NCBI GenBank assembly: GCA_017880945.1
Contig: JADGRM010000030.1
Span: 1 to 13,324, forward strand
Source: Gallionella sp.
GTDB lineage: Bacteria; Pseudomonadota; Gammaproteobacteria; Burkholderiales; Gallionellaceae
Direction of reading: 5' to 3'
Length of the DNA stretch: 13,324 bases
In this document: positions 1 to 5,542 of the stretch, piece after piece
Layout of the letters: every line of letters begins with the position of its first letter
Numbering within the stretch: the first letter of the stretch is position 1
Position numbers and translations under genes: made by a program
Notes under the pieces: model-generated
The model's input: only the letters and a program-made list of their open reading frames with translations
What the model was told of the DNA's origin: nothing
Databases searched by the model: none

Positions 1-188
1 CGCTTGCCCGGATAGCCTTCCGCATACTTGTTGGTCAGCTTGCTGCCCTGCGCCTCCATCACGGCCGGGCTGGTGTAATTTTCCGACGCGATCAGCTCGA
101 TGTGATCTTCCTGGCGGCGGTTTTCATTCTGTATGGCGGCCCACAATTCCGGGTCGGTGAGGGCGATGGTGTTTTTGCTGGAGAACAT
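1..188 (-). CDS. glyA: Serine hydroxymethyltransferase, N-terminal part (cut by window edge)
   Basis: This is the first 62 codons of serine hydroxymethyltransferase, the PLP enzyme that converts serine and tetrahydrofolate to glycine and methylene-tetrahydrofolate in the cytoplasm. The translation contains the family's N-terminal hallmark HIELIASENYTSP, followed by LTNKYAEGYPGK, which in the family leads into the substrate and PLP site. The ATG at 188 gives the usual short N-terminus (MFSSKNTIALTDPELW), and an AGGA lies 8 bases upstream. The remainder lies to the left of the window, so the catalytic lysine cannot be seen. It is the most downstream gene of the minus-strand group here, but a strong hairpin separates it from the DUF2442 gene, so it probably has its own promoter. 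Family identity is clear. Confidence 0.97.
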   Translation of the reverse strand, partial: MFSSKNTIALTDPELWAAIQNENRRQEDHIELIASENYTSPAVMEAQGSKLTNKYAEGYPGK

Positions 189-226
189 GGCGCGATTCCT
201 GAATTGTGAAAACTGGAAAGGCGGGG

Positions 227-235
227 ATTCTACCA
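227..235 (-). promoter_or_regulatory. Possible extended -10 promoter element for glyA
   Basis: Read on the minus strand, the sequence TGGTAGAAT fits an extended -10 (TGn followed by TAGAAT, one mismatch to TATAAT). It would start the glyA message about 30 bases upstream of its ATG. No convincing -35 is present at 16-18 bases; the nearest candidate is a weak TTCCTG. The call rests on this match and on the gene needing a promoter after the upstream terminator-like stem. Confidence 0.35.
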
Positions 236-282
236 TGCAGGCGGGGTGGACAGGAATTGTAGGGTGGGTATCTCGTTGCTTA

Positions 283-331
283 GGCCGTTCGTGTTGAGTA
301 GGCCGGAGGCCGTATCGAAACATGAATGGCC
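283..331. repeat. Interspersed palindromic repeat (TGAG...TCGAA family)
   Basis: The 49-base element has outer arms GGCCGTTCGTGTT and AAACATGAATGGCC that pair with only G-T wobbles. The centre, GAGTAGGCCGGAGGCCGTATCGA, contains a small GCC-GGA-GGC hairpin. The TTGAG...TCGAAACAT core resembles the core of the repeat inside aat at 6318-6345 (CTGAG...TCGAAGCAT). Hairpins of this kind are scattered between genes in many proteobacterial genomes; I place it in that class by recollection, not by a search. It lies between glyA and the DUF2442 gene. Confidence 0.6.
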
Positions 332-336
332 AGAAA

Positions 337-381
337 CAAATCAACTTCGCCGGGGGTAGCCCGGCGAAGTTGATTTGGTTT
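337..381. terminator. Strong hairpin, probable intrinsic terminator
   Basis: A perfect 17-bp stem (AAATCAACTTCGCCGGG at 338-354, its complement at 360-376) encloses a 5-base loop, and C337-G377 extends it. On the plus strand it is followed by GTTTTT. On the minus strand the exit is less T-rich (TTTGTTTCT). It sits 23 bases past the stop of the minus-strand DUF2442 gene, where it would end that cassette's transcript before glyA. No plus-strand gene lies immediately upstream, so the better T-tract on that side may be incidental or may block antisense transcription. Confidence 0.65.
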
Positions 382-404
382 TTAGCAAAGCAAAAAGAAA
401 AAAG

Positions 405-668
405 TTAGCCCCGCGCTACCAGCGGAAACGCCCCGGGATTCCGGATGGATTCAACCGCCAAATCCACATCCAGCTCCGGCCAGTACAAATGATGGGGCTG
501 CGGTAATTCGACGTGCATCAACTTGCCGATGGACGCTTCCGCAAACCAGGGAAAATCCTTGAATGCAACAAACAACTCCTCATCCCCGAGCAGGAGCCAG
601 AACCCTTGCTGTGAGACATTGGTTACTTCAGCTTCCGAAGTGTTGCTGCCAAGCTGTGCGTATGTCAT
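405..668 (-). CDS. DUF2442 domain protein
   Basis: This 87-residue protein has the features of DUF2442: a short N-terminal strand region, the stretch NVSQQGFWLLLGDEELFVAFKDFPWF, and the closing motif HLYWPELDVDLAVESI. Residue W61 of the YWPELD motif lies in the most conserved part of the family. A longer version could begin at a TTG at 683, but the ATG at 668 is preferred because GAGGAG lies 7 bases upstream of it, in good position. The start overlaps the DUF4160 gene by 41 bases, implying translational coupling. DUF2442 and DUF4160 genes are often neighbours and have been suspected to be toxin-antitoxin-like pairs; the role is unproven. Family call is firm, function unknown. Confidence 0.85.
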   Translation of the reverse strand: MTYAQLGSNTSEAEVTNVSQQGFWLLLGDEELFVAFKDFPWFAEASIGKLMHVELPQPHHLYWPELDVDLAVESIRNPGAFPLVARG

Positions 669-861
669 GTTCGTGCTCCTCAATAAGCGCCTGCCGCAAC
701 GTCTTTCCGCTCAGACCGATGTTCTGCGCAAGCGCGATTTGCGGCTCCATCCAGAATTTGGCTTCTCCCTCCGCATGATTGACATGCACATGCAGGCGAG
801 GCTCTTCACGCGAGAAGAAAAAGAAGCGAAACCCGTGTGCGCGGAAAATGGTAGGTGCCAT
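628..861 (-). CDS. DUF4160 domain protein
   Basis: This 77-residue protein matches DUF4160 along its whole length. It begins MAPTIFRAHGFRFFFFSREE, continues with the conserved HVHV (residues 24-27) and GEAKFWMEP (32-40), and ends in a helix ending AWQQHF. The ATG at 861 is chosen because it gives the family's standard beginning (M-x-PTIFR); an in-frame ATG at 888 would add nine residues that do not look like the family. No clear Shine-Dalgarno sequence precedes it. It is the first gene of a two-gene minus-strand cassette and overlaps the downstream DUF2442 gene by 41 bases. The conserved histidines could bind metal or nucleic acid, but this is inference. Such pairs are commonly found as small accessory cassettes. 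Confidence 0.85.
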   Translation of the reverse strand: MAPTIFRAHGFRFFFFSREEPRLHVHVNHAEGEAKFWMEPQIALAQNIGLSGKTLRQALIEEHEHDIRTAWQQHFGS

Positions 862-936
862 GCGTTCATGATAACACCCGGAAACCATCCGGCGGAACTG
901 CTACGCGTACGTGCCCTGTGGCGAAGTTGCCTTTTA

Positions 937-954
937 GCGGCGACGTGTCGCCGC
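937..954. other. Short GC-rich hairpin downstream of pmbA
   Basis: GCGGCGAC and GTCGCCGC form a perfect palindrome around two bases, 9 bases past the pmbA stop on the minus strand. The minus-strand exit is TAAAAGG rather than a run of T, so it is a poor intrinsic terminator. It may stabilise the 3' end of the message. The rest of the gap (862-962) shows nothing further. Confidence 0.4.
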
Positions 955-962
955 ACTCCATA

Positions 963-2318
963 TCACCGTCCTGCCACCGTCATACCTTCCACCAGAATCG
1001 ACCCGCACTGCTTCGATCCTTGCACCAGCACGTCATTGCCGACCGCGACGATGTTGCGGTACATGTCTTTCAGGTTTCCGGCGATGGTGATCTCCTGCAC
1101 CGGATACTGGATCTCGCCGTGCTCGACCCAGAAGCCCGCCGCGCCGCGCGAATAATCGCCGGTCACGGCGTTCACTCCCTGACCCAGCAATTCGGTGACG
1201 AGCAGGCCGCGTCCCATCTGTTTCAGCAGTCCGGCGAAATCCAGTTCGCCCGACTGAAGAATCAGATTGTGGCTGCCGCCCGCGTTGCCGGTGGTGCGCA
1301 TACCGAGCTTGCGCGCCGAGTAGCTGCCGAGGAAATAGCCGCGCAACACGCCGTTCTCGACGATCACGCGGCGCTGGGTTCGCACGCCTTCGTCATCGAA
1401 CGGGCTGGAGGCCAGGCCTTTGCGGATGTCCGGCACGTCGCTGATGTTGATGTGCGGCGCAAAGATCTGCTGATCCATCTGGTCGAGCAGGAACGAAGAT
1501 TTGCGATACAGGCTGCCGCCGCTGACCGCGCCGACGAAGCTGCCCAGCAGACCGGATGCGATCGGCGCCTCGAACAGTACCGGCACTTGCATCGTGTCGA
1601 TCTGGCGCGCGTTCAGGCGGCGCACGGTGCGCTCGGCGGCGATGCGCCCGACTTGCCGCGCATCCATCATTTCTGTGGCATCACGCGCCACGGCGTACCA
1701 GTAGTCGCGCTCCATCGCGTCGTCCTCTCCGGCGATCACCGCACAACTCAAGCTGTGCCGCGAAGTGGGAAAACCGCCGATGAAGCCCAGGCTGTTGGCG
1801 GTGATGAATTGCGCCTCGTGCAGGTTGACGGTTGCGCCTTCGGAATTGCTGATGCGTTTGTCCGCATCCAGCGCGGCTTGCTCGCATTGTTTGGCCAGCG
1901 CTATCGCGTCATCGACCGGCAGGTCCCATGGGTGATACAAGTCCATATCGGGGCAATCGCGCGCCAGCATGTCCTCATCCGGCAAGCCGGAGCAATCATC
2001 CTTGGCGGTATAGCGCGCGATCGACAACGCCGCATCCACCGTGTCGCGCACCGCCTGCGGCGAGAAATCCGAGGTGCTGGCATTGCCGCGTTGCTGGCCG
2101 AGATAGACCGTGACGCTCAGGCCTTTGTCGCGGTTGTATTCGATGGTCTCGACTTCGCCCTGGCGCACCGTGACGGACTGGCCGAAACCGACCGACACGT
2201 CGGCGGAGGCGGCGGATGCACCGCGCTGTTTGGCGTAATCCAGCATGGACTGCGCGATGTTGCGCAGGCTGTCGGCGGTATGGGAAAAACGGGGTGCGGA
2301 GGTTACCAGGGTATTCAT
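963..2318 (-). CDS. pmbA: PmbA/TldE family metalloprotease subunit
   Basis: This 451-residue protein is the TldE (PmbA) partner of TldD. The TldD/E heterodimer is a cytoplasmic protease that trims unfolded peptides; it is known from microcin B17 maturation and CcdA degradation. In this family TldE lacks the zinc-binding HExxxH of TldD, and I see none here. Recognisable parts are the N-terminal SVTVRQGEVETIEYNRDKGL, the central PVLFEAPIASGLLGSFVGAVSGG, the segment SSPFDDEGVRTQRRVIVENGVL, and the C-terminal GSILVEGMTVAG. Length is normal for the family. The ATG at 2318 is chosen over an in-frame TTG at 2324; neither has a clear ribosome-binding site. It is divergent from darP, as the E. coli homologues are. 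tldD is not in the window. Confidence 0.95.
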   Translation of the reverse strand: MNTLVTSAPRFSHTADSLRNIAQSMLDYAKQRGASAASADVSVGFGQSVTVRQGEVETIEYNRDKGLSVTVYLGQQRGNASTSDFSPQAVRDTVDAALSIARYTAKDDCSGLPDEDMLARDCPDMDLYHPWDLPVDDAIALAKQCEQAALDADKRISNSEGATVNLHEAQFITANSLGFIGGFPTSRHSLSCAVIAGEDDAMERDYWYAVARDATEMMDARQVGRIAAERTVRRLNARQIDTMQVPVLFEAPIASGLLGSFVGAVSGGSLYRKSSFLLDQMDQQIFAPHINISDVPDIRKGLASSPFDDEGVRTQRRVIVENGVLRGYFLGSYSARKLGMRTTGNAGGSHNLILQSGELDFAGLLKQMGRGLLVTELLGQGVNAVTGDYSRGAAGFWVEHGEIQYPVQEITIAGNLKDMYRNIVAVGNDVLVQGSKQCGSILVEGMTVAGR

Positions 2319-2369
2319 AAGCAAAGCGGATGATTAGCGAAAGGCGGTATCATAGCAGCATCGCACCAA

Positions 2370-2414
2370 CTCATTAAGGCCCGGCTCATTAAGAGCTGGC
2401 TCATCAACGCCAAA
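2370..2414. repeat. Three imperfect 15-bp direct repeats between pmbA and darP
   Basis: Three 15-base units stand head to tail: CTCATTAAGGCCCGG, CTCATTAAGAGCTGG and CTCATCAACGCCAAA. The first nine bases are nearly constant. They fill the 109-bp gap between the two divergent genes, just upstream of the darP start. They could be tandem regulator sites or slippage products. No promoter consensus is obvious inside them. Confidence 0.55.
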
Positions 2415-2427
2415 CACATCGATTGTT

Positions 2428-3144
2428 ATGAACAAGCACAAAAAAGACCACGAAGAAGACGAACCGCTGCACATCCATCTTGGTGATGACGAAGATGAGG
2501 ATGAGCATGGCGACGGCGAGGGGCATGATGTAGAGCCACATGATGGCGAGGAACATGATGACGATGGAGTTGAGGTCATCCGTCCCCATGCGCGCAAGGC
2601 AGATAACATCTATACCAGGGGACGCGGCCTGCGCAACCTGCCTGTCGTGGAAGATGAGGAAGAGCTGCCACCGAGCAAGACCAAGATCAAGAAACAGATG
2701 CACGAGTTGCGCGACCTCGGCAAGGAACTGACCGAGCTGGGCAAGGACCAGCTCGCGCAGCTCGACATCCCGGAAAACCTGCGCGATGCGATACGCGAGA
2801 TGAAGAATATCAACAAATTCGGCGCGATAAAACGCCAGATGCAATACATCGGCAAGCTGATGCGCGACGTGGATACCGCACCGATACTCGCCAAGCTGGA
2901 TGCATGGAAGGGCAAGTCGCAGCATCACATCGCCTACATGCACCAGCTGGAACGCTGGCGCGACCGGCTGATGGAAAGCGATGCGGCGCTCACCGAGTTG
3001 CTCGCCGCTCATCCGGAGGCAGATGCGCAACGCCTGCGCACGTTGATACGCAATGCGCAGAAGGAAATCGAGGCCAACAAGCCGCCAAAAAACTACCGCG
3101 AGATCTTTCAGGTGTTGCGCGAGATCATTCCCGAACCAACGTAA
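2428..3144 (+). CDS. darP: DarP/YjgA ribosome-associated protein with acidic N-terminal extension
   Basis: Residues from about 83 to the end are a good match to YjgA/DarP, which promotes late assembly of the 50S ribosomal subunit: SKTKIKKQMHELRDLGKEL, then RQMQYIGKLMRD, RWRDRL, QRLRTLIRNAQKE and NKPPKNYREIFQVLRE. E. coli DarP is about 183 residues; this one is 238. The extra length is N-terminal. Residues 7-49 hold 23 Asp/Glu, and nine histidines fall in the first 54 residues, giving a polyacidic, His-containing tail that is probably disordered. The ATG at 2428 lacks a clear Shine-Dalgarno sequence, so a later start cannot be excluded, but the acidic stretch is in frame and no stop interrupts it. 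It is divergent from pmbA, and an esterase gene follows 7 bases after its stop. Confidence 0.93.
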   Translation: MNKHKKDHEEDEPLHIHLGDDEDEDEHGDGEGHDVEPHDGEEHDDDGVEVIRPHARKADNIYTRGRGLRNLPVVEDEEELPPSKTKIKKQMHELRDLGKELTELGKDQLAQLDIPENLRDAIREMKNINKFGAIKRQMQYIGKLMRDVDTAPILAKLDAWKGKSQHHIAYMHQLERWRDRLMESDAALTELLAAHPEADAQRLRTLIRNAQKEIEANKPPKNYREIFQVLREIIPEPT

Positions 3145-3151
3145 CTAAAAA

Positions 3152-3817
3152 ATGGCCAGTAATCCTTCCACGATAATCCTGCAAACCGGCAAGCAAGCGC
3201 AACACAGCATCATCTGGCTGCATGGTTTGGGCGCGGACGGGCAGGACTTCGTGCCCATCGCGGACGAACTGAAACTCCCTGTCGCGGTGCGCTATATATT
3301 CCCGCATGCGCCGATGCGCCCGGTCACGATCAACGGCGGATTCGTGATGCGTGCCTGGTACGACATCGCCAGCCAAAGCATGGATGCTCAACAGGACACG
3401 GCGGGGATCCGCGCTTCGCAATCACTGGTAGATATCCTGATAGCACAGGAAGTGGCTCATGGCATCGCGCCGCACAATATTTTTCTGGCCGGGTTTTCCC
3501 AGGGCGGAGCCATCGCGCTGCATACCGCCTTGCGCCAGACCGCCCCGCTGGGAGGCGTGCTGGCGCTCTCCAGCTATTTGCCGTTGGCGGAAACCGCACC
3601 GCGTGAGTTGTTGGAACAGACCAAGTCGACTCCCGTTTTCATGGCGCACGGGCGCAGCGATCCGATCGTACCCTATGCGCTGGGGGTTGCTTCAAGAGAT
3701 GCGTTGCTGAAATTCGGCTATGCAGTGGAATGGCATGAATACGCGATGCAACATTCGGTATGCGGGGAAGAGCTGGGAGATATTGCGGCCTGGCTGGGGC
3801 AAAAAATCGAGGCGTGA
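3152..3817 (+). CDS. Carboxylesterase/phospholipase (alpha/beta hydrolase)
   Basis: This 221-residue cytoplasmic alpha/beta hydrolase belongs to the carboxylesterase 2/acyl-protein-thioesterase-like group (Abhydrolase_2). The oxyanion-side motif IIWLHGLGADGQDF is at 20-33. The nucleophile is in GFSQGG (S116), the acid is in GRSDPIVP (D170), and the histidine is in MQHSVCGEE (H201), so the triad is complete. Length is typical of the family. The start lies only 7 bases after the darP stop, so the two are probably co-transcribed; no strong ribosome-binding site is seen. Natural substrates of this group are usually short acyl esters, and the true substrate cannot be read from sequence. The 3' end runs directly into a hairpin repeat. 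Confidence 0.9.
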   Translation: MASNPSTIILQTGKQAQHSIIWLHGLGADGQDFVPIADELKLPVAVRYIFPHAPMRPVTINGGFVMRAWYDIASQSMDAQQDTAGIRASQSLVDILIAQEVAHGIAPHNIFLAGFSQGGAIALHTALRQTAPLGGVLALSSYLPLAETAPRELLEQTKSTPVFMAHGRSDPIVPYALGVASRDALLKFGYAVEWHEYAMQHSVCGEELGDIAAWLGQKIEA

Positions 3818-3924
3818 GGACTTAAGGACTGGGGACTGAGTTAAAAACTTGGCGGCATGGTTTTGCTCAGTCCCTAGTCCTCAGTCCTCAGTCCTCAGTC
3901 CTTGGTCCTTGGTCCTTAGTCCTC
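3816..3924. repeat. Heptad-repeat hairpin between convergent genes
   Basis: Bases 3869-3924 are eight tandem heptamers of the form AGTCCTC (variants AGTCCCT, AGTCCTT, GGTCCTT). Bases 3816-3840 carry the inverted counterpart as GAGGACT, AAGGACT and GGGGACT units. The arms pair for about 16 consecutive positions (3825-3840 with 3866-3881, one G-T wobble), and AAAAC/GTTTT pairs again inside the loop. The element overlaps the esterase stop by two bases and also encodes the final E, D and stop of the convergent 512-residue protein. It may act as a two-way transcription end, although T-tracts are poor. Confidence 0.8.
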
Positions 3925-5454
3925 GCTTGCTTCCTGCACGACGAAACGGAATTTTGCCAAGTCATAATCAAGACCTTTTTCCTGCAATCCGTTGGGCATC
4001 AGCAGATAGTTTTTCCCGTCCATCCGGATCTGCAAGCTGCGACCGGGAGTAAAGGTATCCGCTTTCATCAACAGTTGAGCCTCGCCGGCCGGGTCGTTCT
4101 GTTTTGCACACAGCCACAGCGCCGGCTGGCCATTTTCAATTGCGCCGCCAGGCACCCTGTTGTGATTCAAGACTACACCGACAACTTGATTGGACAGTAT
4201 TTCCGCACCCACTCGCAACTGGTTCTTTGCATCATCGCGCAGCAACCGCCTTACCACCGCCACACCCCAATGTTGCAGTCCCTCCGGCTGTATACCCAGC
4301 AAACTGCCTATGCCGATGCTACCGCTCCCTTTTGCGGGTATCGCCGTGCTGAATCCACTGGCACTGATCTCCTCGGTCACCCAATGCGCCGTTTCTTCGC
4401 CTTCGCCAAAACTCAACCCTGCACCATTGCGCTCGACCACTTTGTCAAAACCGTCCACCACGTTCAATATGACATCGACCATACGTCTCTTGTTACGCCT
4501 GATAGGGGGCGCAACCAAATAATTCAGCAGATACTGGACAGCATTTTTAACCACTTCTGCCCCATAGCTTCCGCCCAGATTGATCTCGCCCGGAACGATA
4601 TTTTTTTTCAGCACTCTCATCAAGTCTTCCAGCTTGGCTTGCATCGCCGGCATGCCGATAAAACGCATCGCGGGATGAGTCGTTGCCCCCATGTTGATGC
4701 GCGTCGGTTCAGCCGGGCGATTCAAATCGAAACTGAGCCGGCTGTGCTGACTGATTTCCGCATGGATGTCGATGGCCGAATGATAATGAGCAACGATACG
4801 CTCGGTCAGATGTATATAAAGAGGACTCAATGCACTTAGCCCGCTGTCATACCAGACCATCAGATGTCCGACCTCATACTTTACAGTCGTGTCGCCTATC
4901 AAACCCGAATACAGGCTGACCGGCGTATCCAGATATCGCAGCTGTTCGGCATGCTTGTAGAGCAACGCCAGATTTGTCCAGGTCGTATTATCGACCTGAC
5001 CATAGTGTGAACAAATAAATTTCAGTTGCCACATCGTGGCATGCACCGCGCGGGCTGTCAGCAACGGCACTTGTGCCTTGATGGCTCCGCTGCCTTTTTC
5101 ACCGTTGCAAAAATCAGTAAACACCTTGAAATATGCTTTAGCGACATGGCGTGACCAATTGCCCACCACCAACCACAGGCGATTTTCCTGGAATTTATTT
5201 ATTTCGAACGGCGTAAAATACTCACGCACCAATTTTCGCATGTAAGGCTGGGCAGTCTCATCGAGCAGGCGTAATACGGCAAACTGATGATCCAGCTTGA
5301 AATCACCATATACTGACAGCGACTCGACCAACTCGGTCAGCTCCGCGAGCGACTTAATCGCGTCATTTTTCGGCAAGTCATCCAGCAGCGCCTGCACAGA
5401 CTTGATGTCCGCCATGGGATTATCAAATCTTTTGCCGAATAATGTTGAAAGCAT
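3916..5454 (-). CDS. Conserved protein of unknown function, 512 residues
   Basis: I do not recognise this protein with confidence. It begins MLSTLFGKRFDNPMADIKSV and has no signal peptide. Its first 240 residues look largely helical (for example NDAIKSLAELTELVESL). A central region contains RFIGMPAMQAKLEDLMRVLKK. A glycine-rich stretch, GSGSIGIGSLLGIQPEG, precedes a beta-rich C-terminus with WGVAVVRRLLRD and RVGAEILSNQVVGVVL. That C-terminal pattern (a short arginine motif, then a 'VG-E-L' strand) faintly recalls PilZ-type c-di-GMP-binding domains, but the canonical RxxxR and D/NxSxxG are not clear, so this is only a suggestion. The ATG at 5454 is preceded by a purine-rich AGGGGTGGGGA; a second in-frame ATG lies 13 codons in. 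It is convergent with the esterase and divergent from aat. Confidence 0.85.
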   Translation of the reverse strand: MLSTLFGKRFDNPMADIKSVQALLDDLPKNDAIKSLAELTELVESLSVYGDFKLDHQFAVLRLLDETAQPYMRKLVREYFTPFEINKFQENRLWLVVGNWSRHVAKAYFKVFTDFCNGEKGSGAIKAQVPLLTARAVHATMWQLKFICSHYGQVDNTTWTNLALLYKHAEQLRYLDTPVSLYSGLIGDTTVKYEVGHLMVWYDSGLSALSPLYIHLTERIVAHYHSAIDIHAEISQHSRLSFDLNRPAEPTRINMGATTHPAMRFIGMPAMQAKLEDLMRVLKKNIVPGEINLGGSYGAEVVKNAVQYLLNYLVAPPIRRNKRRMVDVILNVVDGFDKVVERNGAGLSFGEGEETAHWVTEEISASGFSTAIPAKGSGSIGIGSLLGIQPEGLQHWGVAVVRRLLRDDAKNQLRVGAEILSNQVVGVVLNHNRVPGGAIENGQPALWLCAKQNDPAGEAQLLMKADTFTPGRSLQIRMDGKNYLLMPNGLQEKGLDYDLAKFRFVVQEASED

Positions 5455-5487
5455 TCCCCACCCCTAATAAATAGCTAATTACTTGCA

Positions 5488-5501
5488 TACATTCTAATGT
5501 A
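5488..5501. promoter_or_regulatory. Operator-like palindrome between divergent genes
   Basis: TACATTCTAATGTA is a perfect 6-bp inverted repeat around CT, midway between the 512-residue gene (minus) and aat (plus). On the minus strand it overlaps TAGAAT (5491-5496), a plausible -10 for the 512-residue gene, although no good -35 accompanies it. It could be a regulator site or chance in an A/T-rich gap. Confidence 0.3.
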
Positions 5502-5542
5502 ACCACAAAATCCATCCAGTGAACAGTACCTGAAGGACTAAC

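Noticed and set aside
523..1155. A 210-codon plus-strand frame across the DUF2442/DUF4160 cassette
   Set aside because: It runs antisense to three genes with recognisable families, and its composition is not protein-like.
855..2333. A 492-codon open frame on the plus strand opposite pmbA
   Set aside because: It is the antisense shadow of a clearly identified gene in GC-rich sequence, and its translation (many His, Arg and Ala) matches no family I know.
3869..3924. A CRISPR-like array
   Set aside because: The repeat units are only seven bases with no spacers, so this is a simple tandem repeat.
4075..4839. A 254-codon open frame opposite the 512-residue gene
   Set aside because: It is antisense to a frame with a better start, ribosome-binding site and protein-like composition; no independent support is present.
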